Part shown: positions 11,132 to 21,467 of the stretch, piece by piece
How positions within the stretch are numbered: position 1 is the first letter of the stretch
How the letters are laid out: the number at the start of each line of letters is the position of its first letter
NCBI GenBank assembly: GCA_024704765.1
Contig: JAKMXF010000363.1
Span: forward strand, 1-38,410
Source of the DNA: Oopsacas minuta
Taxonomy: Eukaryota > Porifera > Hexactinellida > Lyssacinosida > Leucopsacidae
Length of the DNA: 38,410 nucleotides
Direction of reading: 5' to 3'
Notes under the pieces: model-generated
The model's database searches: none
What the model was told of the DNA's origin: nothing
Seen by the model: the letters and a program-made list of their open reading frames with translations, nothing else
Made by a program: the position numbers and the translations under genes

Positions 11132-11235
11132 CAAATACAGTATAACGTCGTTTTGCGCGGGATGTTTTATGCGGAAAAATATTTTAAGATAAAACCTTGT
11201 AATACGCGGTCTTCACTCGTTTCACACGATTTATC
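11132..11235. other. Possible pogo/Tigger-like end fragment
   Basis: A TACAGTATAACG start at 11137 is followed by CGTTTTGCGCGGG, TTATGCGGAAA and AATACGCGG. Repeated GCGGG/GCGG words next to a TACAG terminus recall Tigger-type ends, but no partner end was found, so this is a tentative solo fragment. The rest of 11059-11427 shows nothing else. Confidence 0.3.
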
Positions 11236-11435
11236 TATGTATATTATACAAATGATTATCATATTTCGAAATTATAAATGATTGTGAGGTGAAATCAGAA
11301 TTCTATTTCTGTGAGATCTAATAACTAATTATGGCCATGAAAGTATTGTGATTACCCTATCTCAGTTCCTTATTGAGTTAGAACTGAGTGATTTTCAACG
11401 GAGTATATCAAAGTTTAACTATTTGCTATCTCCAC

Positions 11436-11653
11436 CAGTGCTCGATAAATCTGGTGGTTTGGTGGCAACAGCCATCAAAATGTATCGATAAGCCACCAAT
11501 TTCCTGGGCGTGGTGGCTAAATATACCACTAGACAATAATAAATAGTGGTATATTTCTACGACGTACTTGAAATTTGGAGACTATTAGCCACACGAAATA
11601 TTTAATCGTGGTTAAGATAGCCACCTATCAAATTCTGATTTTGTCAAGCACTT
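11436..11653. mobile_element. 218-bp hAT-type miniature element
   Basis: The ends CAGTGCTCGATAAAT (11436) and, on the minus strand, AAGTGCTTGACAAAA (ending 11653) form imperfect inverted repeats. The flanks atctccac (11428-11435) and atctcaac (11654-11661) are an 8-bp duplication with one mismatch. The interior carries repeated GGTGGC/GCCACC words in both orientations. It is non-coding. Confidence 0.75.
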
Positions 11654-11661
11654 ATCTCAAC

Positions 11662-12810
11662 GTGACAATTCCTTAACACCCTATATTACAAGGTAAACTT
11701 ATTCTCATCGCTATGCTTTGTTTGAGAAATAATATAGAGTCAAAAAGTGTCATGTGGAAATGTTAGATAGATAAACTCGGATAATCTTTGTAGAAAGTCG
11801 TTAATATCTAGCCAACAAAGAACTGAGGTTTAGCAATCAAAATAGTGTCATACCTTATTTGGTCATTAAATTATATGGGGAAATAGAAACTGACTATATC
11901 TTACAAATTCGTCAAAGGATCAATTTTGATTTTGTGATATATCGATGCAACAAGACATTTAGCATATGAAAAAGTCAAATAGATAAATGGACGATATAAT
12001 TAATATCCCATCGTCCATTAAAGCACGCTGTGATTACACATTATATAACTCTATTGGATGACAAGCATAAACATAAAATCTATCAGAGTGTGTAATTTAA
12101 GGATGAAGAAGTTCAGTTTTGGAAAAAAAAAACACCATTTTGCCATTTTCGGTTGAGGAATATCAGTATATTCAGTGCATTTCTTACTAAAAGGCAAACA
12201 CTGCACAGTGGCTTCACCATAGGCTTTAGAGTGAATTTTCATCATCCCACAAGCTTTCAAAATGTTACCATTAAATTCACCATAGTCTGAAACCTGGGAA
12301 TCATAATTTTCTTTATAAAATTCCTATTACTTTGTAATAAAATGTCATGCTTAGTGGATGGCTATAATTGAAATCATTATTCATCTCTATTATATGTTTA
12401 CATATAGGCATATAATTCTCTCTATCCAAAAATACTCATTAGAATGACAGCTCAAAGTTTCAACCTATTATTAATTCAGGGTATAATCTTCTCAATTATG
12501 ATAAGAGCTAAGTATTTCACTTTGAATATTTTCTCCATGGTTCAGTTAATTTTGACGTCACATAATGTGTCCGGACGCATTATACCTTGGTCTAATTACC
12601 CCTCAAACTCATTGTGGCCAGGGAATATCAAGTTTTAGGATGATTTGTCATGATATTATCTGTAATTTAGAACTGAATCCAGCCTCCCGCAAATGAACAC
12701 CAAGCATTTTTAATAGAGTGACCCGTTAATTTTATGAATTTCAGAATTTAAGCAATTCATATCAGACTACTTTTGTTTACTAAATTTCTAGCAACTATTT
12801 CAAATTCTAA
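11662..12810. other. No identified gene; one hairpin
   Basis: The only structure I see is a perfect 10-bp stem, AATGGACGAT at 11986-11995 with ATCGTCCATT at 12010-12019, around a 14-nt loop. Short open frames (12051-12260 minus, 12444-12638 plus) have no recognisable motif. Confidence 0.4.
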
Positions 12811-12918
12811 ATGAATAACCAGGAAACACTCGATTTTCTTCTCTCTCAACCATCAATCAGAACGGCAGTCGATTCCTTCATCCAGATATTTGGTCTTTCA
12901 GATGACGAATTCTCCTAA
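12811..12918 (+). CDS. Short ORF, 35 residues, unknown
   Basis: An ATG-initiated frame encodes 35 residues containing QETLDFLLSQPSIRTAVDSF and ending IFGLSDDEFS before TAA. The composition looks protein-like (amphipathic, acidic end), and the same frame stays readable for 11 more codons after the stop. It could be a small exon, a decayed one, or a remnant of a mobile-element protein. I do not recognise it, and no splice sites clearly bound it. Confidence 0.25.
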   Translation: MNNQETLDFLLSQPSIRTAVDSFIQIFGLSDDEFS

Positions 12919-13247
12919 ATTCAGAGTAGATTCAACGAATTGAAGTCTGATTAATCCATAAGCGAATAATGGATTGTATACCCCTAACCCCAACCTAAAT
13001 AGATTTACGCTAGTTTATATGTTTCGCAAATTGTGATTACGTCATCATAACTCAAAAAATAAAAGCCATACCAAAAATATTCTGCTTCCAATCACTTAGT
13101 TATATGCAATAACCCATAGATACATAATACATTTTATGCACTTTAAGTGTACCCAAGACCCTAAAGCCTACGGATAGCCATTTAAAGCACATTATGCACT
13201 GGAAATATTTATATAAATTAAGTGTAAAGTAAAACATATCAGCTTAC

Positions 13248-13571
13248 GTCGATGAACCCGAAAGGGGTTGAATGGCGGGGAAGGTGATGTGCTTGAATTG
13301 GTACTCTGACTGAGCAGCATCGATGTAGACGGGGGATTCGGAATAGGCGGGAGTGATGCTGGGGTCGTCCGAGGTGGACAAAGATTGTAATTCTGAGATG
13401 TAGTGGGGGTAGGGATGGAAGCTGGTGGAAGGTAATGCTCTGTGCGGGAAGTTGAGCAAGTGGGAGCCCGACGCGGCACAGGAGGGGGCAGAAGATAAGG
13501 AAGTGTCTGAGTGGCGAGATCGGTGCGGTCTGTATATATTGAATGGGTCGGGTTTGCGAATTTTCTGATAC
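13248..13571 (-). CDS. Candidate internal exon of an unknown protein
   Basis: On the minus strand, 324 nt (108 codons) are open in one frame between a splice-like acceptor (TATTTAG before 13571, with a TTCTAAT branch-like motif about 20 nt upstream) and a GTAAGC donor just after 13248. Both ends interrupt a codon at phase 2, so the exon is length-neutral. The translation includes KIRKPDPFNIYRPHRSRHSD near its start and YSESPVYIDAAQSEYQFKH later: rich in Ser, Pro, His and Tyr, with an acidic middle, like a disordered or cytoplasmic tail. The block is clearly richer in C and G than its surroundings, and its codons often end in C, as in a maintained gene. A second frame (Pro-rich, up to 13620) is also open here but runs across both splice sites. 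I do not recognise the protein. Confidence 0.5.
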
Positions 13572-13573
13572 CT

Positions 13574-14705
13574 AAATACATACCACGATCATTAGAAGCA
13601 TTAAAAACATACAAAAACACGTAACCTATGACGAATAAAGTATGATGATAAATACACGATATGATACCTTAGATATGCAAAGAGCGAATAATATTCCTAA
13701 AATTGCACATATTGAGTCAATCATCAGAACTATCACATAAAGTACATTATGACTACGTACATAAAAATATGTTAATAGGCTAAAGCTTTTCGAAAATAAA
13801 GAGATTCAGTGAAAAACATACAAATGTTGAGGTAAATAAGCAAATCTGTCATCTAAATGCAAGAACAAGACGACAATAATACAGATAATCGTAACCAAGC
13901 TAATGAATATCGAATATATTAACAAAGAGGATATATAGGTCTATGATCAACTAACAACTCAACACAAATACCCCAATTGGCATACCCAATATCCAAAATA
14001 TTGGAAATCATAAATATTAATCTGATGAGCTTTCGATTCATAGTGTGCAAGAAATTTGTGTATACTTGTCTAGATAAGTAAATAACATTTATTTAGCTAT
14101 ATAAATAACTATAATCAGGATTTCACAAATCAGCGAACATTAATCAAATGAACGTATTGGGATCAGTCAAAAGCGATCAGATAAGAAAATCAGGGGAATT
14201 GAGGTAATGAATAACTAGTGAATTGGGACTAAGAAGCATGTCGATATTATACAACGTACAAATATGACTGAGGACGTCGACAGTATGTAGGTCATGAACA
14301 AAAATGAGATTATCAATTTTGTCCAAGCTGCTAGACAAAATTGAGAGCTGGACAAGAATGAATAACTGTTATTAATTTCAATATACATTTCACTGTGAGT
14401 TACAAATAATGGATACTGCATAGTAGTTCAATTATGACATGAGTATCAAGTGCATTTAATACCATATTCTAGAGCAAAAATATTCGTTGGCCTATTTCCT
14501 GTTAGTACATTCAGAAAAAGGTCCATAAACTATTGATCCAATTAGATACAAAATTCTTATAACAAGTGATTTGACTAGGGATTAATGCTTCGACTAAAAA
14601 CATGGCAATTGTAAAACATTTCAATGTATTAGGTGTTATCGAAATGTGAAAAGTTTAAATTTCACTCGAGATGAATATATTGGTCATATAGTTTTCGTAT
14701 CTATC
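13574..14705. other. No identified feature
   Basis: If the exon at 13248-13571 is real, this is probably upstream intron. I found no second C-rich exon-like block. A hydrophobic minus-strand open frame at 14215-14421 has no splice or codon support. Confidence 0.4.
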
Positions 14706-14707
14706 TA

Positions 14708-16051
14708 CAGGGTGTATCAAAAGTGCTGTCGTATAACTAACAATTATCCGATGTTCACAATATCCGAAACCCATTCCATACTCTTATCACTTCGTTATCA
14801 TTCAGATAGTTGAATTTGTTTTGTATATTTATCTGCACAAATTATTCCATATTCTCACTTTTTGATATTTTTTTCTAATTTTTTACATTTTTGTACATTT
14901 TTGCATAATGGATATCAACGACCATGGTGTTGAACTTCAAAATAAAGCTATACGGATTCTAAAGGCTGGTTTGAATCTTAAAAAAGTGTCAGAAGCTCTA
15001 GTATTTCAATTAGATCAGTCTAAAGTTCGTCTCGATGGGAAAAACTTGGACAATCCTTGGATACTTTACCCAGGTGCGGACGCCCAAAGATCCTTTCTCG
15101 CATTCCAAAAAGCATCATATCCAAGACTTTGTGCAAGAGAGGAAAATCTACATGATCTATAGCATACATTGGTCAATTCTGGTTTTCCGCTTCACATTCA
15201 ACAGTCCATCGCGATTTGAGGCATTCCATCAGTGTTTATCGTTACAAAAGGCCGTGAATCCCTCGTCTCACCAATAAAATGATGGAAGATCGACTCCTCT
15301 TCGCCCTCAAACACAAGAATTGGACTGTAAACAGATTGGGAGAAGGTTTCATGGTCCGATGAATCACTTTTTCAACAATTTATACCACCAAACAGGCAGG
15401 ACGACCGAGTGTGGTCACATAGTTCGGCCGATGTTCAGCCATTCAAATGTGTTAAATTCCCGACGAAAATCCAAGTTTGGGGATGATGTCTCTCTCATCA
15501 GGCACTCTCAGAACTCCATATAATCCCTCAGAAACAGAATGTTAAGGGAGATTATTAACGAGAAATAATATTGAAAGGAACTTGCATGGATGCGATAAGA
15601 AGAACATCAAATTCTGGCACTATTTTGGAACAGTCTATGACTAAAAAGATGCCCCAGTCGATTTTTATGCAAGATGGCGCTCCAGCCCACACCGCCAAGC
15701 TCACTCAGACTTGGTGTTCAGAGCACCTGCCAAACTACTGGGCGAAGGTTGACTCGCCAAGTAACTCCCCGGATTTGAATCTGATCGAAATTAATGGTCT
15801 ATCCTTGCAGACAAGCTCAGTAAACTCCCCGAAGTTAGCACTATAAATTCCCTCGTAATTCATTTGAAAAATGTGTGGTCAGGGATTGACCCTGTGATTC
15901 TTCGAAATTTGACAAATGGTATGCCTAATCGCATTAGCGAAGTAATAAATTGGTCAGAACATTATATTGGTATATAGAGTGTAAGTTTATATTGTGTATT
16001 GAATATGTTATAGTCAAATATATAATACGACAGCACTTTTGATGCACCCTG
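14708..16051 (+). mobile_element. Tc1-like DD37E element, complete ends (1344 bp)
   Basis: The inverted terminal repeats are 27 bp with one mismatch: CAGGGTGTATCAAAAGTGCT at 14708, mirrored by the sequence ending 16051 (CACCCTG). TA flanks both sides (14706-14707 and 16052-16053). It contains one broken transposase frame. The structure is complete, so it could in principle be moved by a related active transposase. Confidence 0.92.
14908..15977 (+). pseudogene. Tc1-like DD37E transposase, multiply frameshifted
   Basis: The likely start is ATG 14908 (MDINDHGVELQNKAIRILKA, a helix-turn-helix N-terminus). The frame breaks before 15162; further pieces lie at 15035-15277 and 15320-15480. Catalytic residues are SDES (Asp 15358-15360), MQDGAPAHTA (Asp 15673-15675) and SPDLNLIEI (Glu 15787-15789); the last two are 37 residues apart. 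After another frameshift near 15792 the end reads NGMPNRISEVINWSEHY, with a stop near 15977. The same PPNR and KIQVWG blocks occur in the element at 1-1075. At least four frame breaks make it inactive. Confidence 0.85.
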
Positions 16052-16053
16052 TA

Positions 16054-16371
16054 GTACTACGAGTATTGCTAATATATAAATTATTATCTATAAAAAGAGA
16101 TACGTGACAAATATCAATTGACTGATGAAAAATACGTACACTTGTACATGAACTAATATAGTAGATAATACAGAATACTTAAGGAACAACATTCATTATG
16201 ACTATTGTCCGGATAGAGGTTAAACATTGGAACGAACGGGGATGATAAACAAGTATTAAATTATATGTGGCCATATGTTAAATTACTCCAGACACTTTAG
16301 CCTTTGGCCGATACAGATTAAGACTAATAGTACCAATCATTCAAACAAAAATAATTTTTGCTAACTCAGAA
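16054..16371. other. No identified feature
   Basis: AT-rich spacer between two elements, with no open frame or repeat that I can see. Confidence 0.4.
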
Positions 16372-16373
16372 TA

Positions 16374-17287
16374 CACAGTCAAGGGACAAAAGTATTCGAC
16401 CACACAAATATATTGTCATAAATTGTATGCTCTTTCCCGCTCCCATATATTGTGTAGTCTATATTCTTAGCTGCAATCTAGTAATTTGCACAGAATAACA
16501 TATAGTTTACAAGAATTTCAAAAAAATATTTCGAATTACAATTTTTGAAGGTGTTAATTATAATAATAACTATATAATTAGTGATAATCAAAGTATGTGG
16601 TAAATCAAAACCTATTAAGAATCTATAATTTCTGACTTGATATTATGAATTCTACGTAGGCGAGTTACCCCAGATAAAAGTTTTTAATGGGATTGAACAA
16701 TTTTTGCCAAAGTTATAGAAGAAATTTCAATTTGTGCCATTTGTGCCACCTTTTGCCCAAGGTGGCACAAGTGGCCGCTACCAAGAGGATATTTTGTAAT
16801 TCAAGGGTTAGCATAGTCGTATCATTCGAAAATATAACTTTGACTTATTCCTCCTAACCCTAGTTGGTCTCCTTTTAGTGGCGCTTTTTCCTGCCACCTG
16901 TGGTACTTTTTGCAAAAAGTGGCACAAGTGGCACAAAATGAAATTCTTCTATAACTTTGTTAAAAATTGTTCAATCCCATTGGAAATTTTAATCTGGGAT
17001 AACTCGCCTACGTAGAATTCAAATATCAAGTCATAAATTATAGATTCCTAATAGATTTTGAATTACCACATATTTTGATTATCAATAATTATCTAATAAT
17101 TATTAATAATTGACACCTTCAAAAAGTGTAAATCGAATATTTTTTGAAATTCATGAAAAACATATGTTATTCTATGCAAATTATTAGGTTGCAGCTACGA
17201 ATATAGACTACACAATACATAGGAGCGGGAAAGAGCATACAATTTATGACAATATATTTGTGATCGGATACTTTTGTCCCTTGACAG
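16374..17287. mobile_element. 914-bp fold-back element with about 400-bp inverted arms
   Basis: The left arm (16374 to about 16790) and right arm (about 16885 to 17287) are inverted copies along almost their whole length. Shared blocks include AGTCAAGGGACAAAAGTAT at the ends, CATAAATTGTATGCTCTTTC, ACTCGCCTACGTAGAATTC (right arm, mirrored on the left) and TTGTGCCACTTGTGCCAC near the centre. A loop of about 95 bp separates the arms. TA flanks both ends (16372-16373 and 17288-17289), pointing to a Tc1/mariner-type target. There is no coding sequence. Transcribed, it would form a very long hairpin. Confidence 0.88.
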
Positions 17288-17561
17288 TATATAAATTTGT
17301 TGCCCTGAAATAGACTTTTAGATGCTTTCCAGCTAATTAGTTATATTAGAAATATGGGGAAGCATACCTATTTACATAAGATGTGTCATATATCAGATTT
17401 GGTCGTAATTGTACAACGAATTCGCATTAAAAACTAGAATTTTGGGTAACCTTAAAATCCGATGCAAATCTTGTAATATTTCATATATATTTATAACCTT
17501 AAGATTAAGAAGTACATATCCAAAACAGAAAATGATATGGACATCAGGGAATGAAAAGTTC

Positions 17562-17870
17562 ACGACCGAACTTATTGAACTTGAACTGAACGAACTTGGT
17601 GAATAATAATTTACTATACAATAGAGAATTCCATACTTCAGTTCCATGAAACTCACTCAGCTCAGTACCATATATGTATTTCCGAACTTAATTAAATAAC
17701 AGCTTAGATGGATTATCCAACAATCTTAAACGGGATGAACCAACCCACTCATCGAACGAAATGAACGAACATCAATGAAATAGGAGTTAGAATGTGAACG
17801 TGAACGAACTGAACGTGTCAATTTGAGTTGAACTGAATTGGGTTTATTCAATCCGTTCGTGAACCTTTCA
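17562..17870. repeat. Degenerate GAAC-rich repeats
   Basis: GAACGAAC, TGAACTGAAC and related words recur at 17565-17600 and 17752-17870 (for example TTGAACTGAACGAACTTGG and CGTGAACGAACTGAACGTG). This looks like a degenerate short tandem repeat or the ends of a small element; I could not define boundaries. The surrounding 17290-17890 holds no recognisable gene. Confidence 0.4.
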
Positions 17871-17889
17871 TTCTCTGAACAGGACATTC

Positions 17890-18480
17890 GATATATTTTA
17901 CGCCACTTACTATGCATACAATAACTCACTGACTCACTGGTTAAGTTACTTTTACACATCTTTGAGTCAGACGTGGAGCATATTCTTGAAGTCTACATGA
18001 ACACTCTATTGGTCCTGTGGCTGGCGCGGCCTCCAGTGCACGATGACTGTACTTGTCCAGAGCCACTTAATCCTAGCACTAGTGTCATGTTGGACAATTC
18101 AGCCACGTTATCTGTTTGTAGGAGAGGGCGGATCGTGCTCTAAGATATTCAAAGGAAGTCTGCTACCTCGGGCATTGTCTTGGTTTGAGTGCTCGTGCGA
18201 ACTGAAACAGTCCTGACAGTTGAGGATATACTTGTACCCTTCAACTGGTACCATCTGTAAATCAACCAGGTCGCTTACCTGCGTTACCCAATAGTGTCTG
18301 GGATGATTGGCTTGTGTATAACCATGTGTGTGCTCTTCCTTCTTCTTGCTTACTGACACGTCTGACAGAGATCTAAAATACCTGTTTCACAGGGTGGGGG
18401 ACATGAGTGTCATGCTCTTTCAAGGATTTCTCCATACTCTACCGTCTACCATGACTGATCTCGCTGTGTACATCTACTAA
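17890..18480 (-). pseudogene. Retroviral-type integrase relic of a retroelement
   Basis: On the minus strand, 18108-18359 reads through VSDLVDLQMVPVEGYKYILN and CQDCF. These match the core of integrases of the KRBA2/retrotransposon type (QVDLVDxQSMP...YKxILNYQDxFxKF). Upstream, near 18370-18450, an EKSLKEH...CQ pattern in broken frames suggests the preceding zinc-binding region. Downstream, QTDNVAELSN matches the conserved LQSDNGxEF motif with the Gly changed, and further broken frames to about 17890 resemble the end of the core domain. There are many stops and frameshifts, and the Asp/Glu catalytic set cannot be read in one frame. It is an old, non-functional fragment. No long terminal repeats were seen. 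Confidence 0.6.
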
Positions 18481-18481
18481 C

Positions 18482-18787
18482 ACATCTCCAACATTCTGTA
18501 CATAGTGACGAAATTTCTTCCTGTTACAATTTGATCGTCTGTCTCACTTGTCCTGAAGCAATGCTCTCGTTTATCTCACCAATCCCTCTCTCTACCCAAC
18601 AGCTGCTTAAAACATGCTAACTTTTAAACTGATTCTATAACATTGTCCAGATCGAACAACAATTAGATTTGAATTCTAAGAATAAATGTTTCAAGTTTTG
18701 GAAACATAGGCATAGTCAAAAGTATGCATATTTTCCATCTGAAGATACCACAACTACTATTCATTATTAGCAACCCATGGTGTAATA
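18482..18787. other. No clearly identified feature
   Basis: Minus-strand frames near 18500-18610 could extend the integrase-bearing retroelement N-terminally, but I see no family motif. The rest is AT-rich. Confidence 0.35.
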
Positions 18788-18914
18788 TACAGGTGGTCAA
18801 TGAGTTCTGGCACAGAAAAACTATAACAATTCAACCAATATTCATTATATTGAGTTGATATTTTAGCATAAGTAGTTAGGCAATATGAGTTTATTGTGCA
18901 CAATCCCTATTCTA

Positions 18915-20289
18915 CAGTCTGTTTCAAAAGTATTGGCAGTAGTTCATAGTTCATATTTCCTAAGCCTATCCAATTGTGTGATAGTATTATCCATTGATCT
19001 TTTCGATATTGCATACTTAGATAGTCATCATGAAATTTATCATTAATCATGATGGACTTTCTTAATGTTTACCTCGATTCAGATATTTGAAAAGGGGAAT
19101 TTTGAGGCATAAAATTTCCCACCGCCACAGCTGCGAATTTGATCTCATTTAATAAAACAAATTATATTTTAGCCCTATTTGTAGCTAAATGTCGCAATTA
19201 GAACAGAGGAAGAAAATCAAAATATTTATTGATGCAGGTATTACTTCAGCGAAGGAAATCTCTGCTAAAACAGGGATACCATTGAAGACAATTTTTCGTA
19301 TAAAATCTATACTTCGTGAAGGCAAAAGCATAATACATAAAAGTGTTAGTGGGCGTCCCAAGGCTATCACATATTCACACAAACAATCAATTATATGAAC
19401 GTTAAATTCTCATTCTAAGATCTCTATACGTTCTGTACACGCGAATCTCTCTTCCAAGTACACCGATGCTCCGTCAACTTCAACAGTCTACCGGGCAACT
19501 CGTGCTTGTGGATTAAACTTTAAACAACCTGTTATGGGACCATTCATCACCCCATTAATAGCTAAAAACAGAGTTGAATGGTGTAAAGATCATGTGAATT
19601 ATTGTTGGGAGAATGTATTCTTCACAGACGAATGTTCTATTTGGTTAAATCGGGGAAGTGTTGGCATGTGGACTAAAGCAAAAGAAAATCCTATTCTGAA
19701 GGTTCAACGGCACACACCAAAATTACACGTTTGGGGAGGGATTTCTTCCATGGGAACCACAATATTGAAGATATTTACTTCTAATTTTGTCACCAAATTG
19801 TATATTGATACTCTGAATGAGTGTTTAATCAGAACAGCTGATGTTTACTATCCTGAGGGATGGATTTTGCAGGAAGACAATTCTCCAATTCATAAATCTA
19901 AGCTCAGCAAAGTGTGGAAAGATAGTGAAAATATTCTAGTATTGGATTGGCCTGCCTATTCTACGGGCTTAAATCCAATTGAGAACATCTGGGGAGTCCT
20001 AAAGCAGACGTTGTCAAAGAGATCTCTCAATAACTTGGCTGATTTAGAAGTAGCTATAATTTACGAATGGGAGACTTTTACCCCCGATTTCCTGAAAATT
20101 TTTATATTATCTATGCCTAACCGTGTAAGTATGTGCATAAATTCGGGAGGGGAGGAGATTAATTACTGAAATTTTGTTTACAGATTTATCTTACCCATAG
20201 AATTCGTTGTATCATTATCAATTTGCTATTTGTTCCAATTTCTGAATTATTAATATTATAATTTACTACCAATACTTTTGAAACAGACT
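18915..20289 (+). mobile_element. Tc1-like DD34E element nested inside the maT element
   Basis: The ends CAGTCTGTTTCAAAAGTATTGG (18915) and its inverted match ending about 20289 bound a single transposase gene. TA precedes the left end (18913-18914). The right end lacks the final GT of the expected CTGTA, a small deletion. The insertion site is the TA of the host element's transposase stop codon. It is about 1375 bp and is the youngest and least damaged transposon in the window. Confidence 0.9.
19189..20169 (+). pseudogene. Tc1-like DD34E transposase with one in-frame stop
   Basis: One reading frame of 326 codons, the usual length of a Tc1-type transposase, runs from ATG 19189 to TGA 20167-20169 with a single internal TGA at codon 70 (19396-19398), probably from a CGA. 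An N-terminal helix-turn-helix (about residues 5-45, EISAKTGIPLKTIFRIKS) is followed by a SGRPK linker. Catalytic residues are FFTDE (Asp 147), LQEDNSPIHKS (Asp 230) and GLNPIENIWG (Glu 265), with 34 residues between the last two. The usual SPDLNPIEN is here STGLNPIEN. It is nearly intact; a translation restart at codon 116 (ATG 19534) would give only the catalytic part without the DNA-binding domain. Confidence 0.9.
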
Positions 20290-21402
20290 ATGTATCCGCC
20301 TTTCTTTTGATAACAGCCTTCAGACGCCCGGGGACTGCCCACACTGCGGCACGCAGCATCTTCTGTGGTATTTTTGCCCATTCTCTCGTCAGAGATTGCC
20401 TTAGAGACTCAATACTATTATGGGACTTCGAGCAAGCACTTGACTCTAAAATGGACCACACTGAGAAATCTAGATGGTTTAGGTCTGGGATAGACGGCGG
20501 CCATTCTACCTTTGAGATAAAGCCAGGAATATTTGTCTGAAGCCATTCCTGAGTACTGTTTGCTGTATGGGCAGGAGCACCGTCTTGTTGGAATATGAAC
20601 GGCTGGTTTTCAAACATCATCTCACCAAGATCTTTCACAATGGGCTGTAAAATGAGCTCCTTATAAGTTGCAACATATATCTTGACCCCTGCAGGAACGA
20701 AAACCAGTGATGTCCGGCAAACAGAAGATACTCCGGTCCAAACCATCAACGAGAGTGGTTTCTGGACTCTTTTGACGTACCTGTACTCATCAGGGATAGT
20801 AGAAGTGCTTTTAGTTAATATTCTATCGTTTTGACGATTGAATGCTTGTTCAAGGGTGAAAGGTTTCGGAGAAAAGGACTTGATCCAGTCCCTGGGCTGC
20901 GAATCGTGTATGGAGGACTTTGCTTCTTGAGAGCCTCTTTGTCTTTATTTGTCTGAAAGGAAATGGACTTTCCTTTTCTTAAACGAAGATAGCCCTAAGT
21001 GTCTCTTGACAATCGTTTGAAGAGATCACGGGATATTTTCAGTTCTTTGGCCATTTTTCTGATCGATCGCTGAGGATTTCGCCACACTCGACTCCGCACT
21101 ATCTTTCGCACCTTTACGGTCGTGATGGAGACCAGGCGACCAGTTCTGGCTCTGTTCATCACGCCGCCAGTCTCATTGAAGCGTTTTATCGTACGGATTA
21201 CGAAATTCTGACGTGTCTGTGGAATTTTTAAAAGTTTCATTATTTCATTTTGTTTTTTCCCTTTTTGAAATAATTCAACAATCGCCGACCGTTCTTTCTC
21301 CATAGCTGATAATTTGTTCCTGGTTTTCAAATAGTGTATTTTTCTATAAATATTGTATTGCGAGAGATAACAGAATAAATACAAACCAGTAACGTCAATC
21401 AA
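20288..21402 (-). pseudogene. maT-type DD37D transposase, first catalytic pair deleted
   Basis: On the minus strand, the N-terminal part (21402-20995) contains MEKERSAIVELFQKGKKQNE, helix-turn-helix segments and a RNPQRSIRKMAKELKISRD block, then shifts frame. A middle piece near 20950-20750 has EQAFNRQNDRI. The frame 20749-20288 has MVWTGV, QQDGAPAHTA (Asp at 20582-20584) and PDLNHLDFSVW (Asp at 20468-20470). Thirty-seven residues separate these two Asp, the maT signature. The first catalytic motif FSDEK is absent: at 20861-20873 a deletion of about 5 nt removes the Asp-Glu codons and shifts the frame. The C-terminal stop TAG lies exactly at the nested insertion (20288-20290). Confidence 0.85.
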
Positions 21403-21467
21403 TCTAAATCATGAAAGACTTTGGTACGATATAAAGTTATGTGCCAGAACTTATTGGCCACCCTGTA

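Larger units (their letters stand above)
18790..21465 (-). mobile_element. maT-type DD37D element interrupted by a nested Tc1-like element
   Basis: The left end CAGGTGGTCAATGAGTTCTGG (18790) is the inverted match, with one base missing, of the right end, which reads CAGGGTGGCCAATAAGTTCT on the minus strand and ends at 21465. TA flanks both ends (18788-18789, 21466-21467). Without the nested element (18915-20289) its length is about 1.3 kb, essentially the same as the maT copy at 34216-35520. Confidence 0.9.

Noticed and set aside
13192-13620. Pro-rich minus-strand open frame overlapping the candidate exon
   Set aside because: It runs across both splice-like sites and into AT-rich sequence. 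The other frame is bounded by the splice signals and has more natural residue composition.
14215-14421. Hydrophobic minus-strand open frame resembling a membrane segment
   Set aside because: AT-rich sequence readily gives hydrophobic codons; no splice sites, conserved motif or compositional shift.
20307-20540. Plus-strand open frame in the maT element
   Set aside because: Antisense shadow of the minus-strand transposase.
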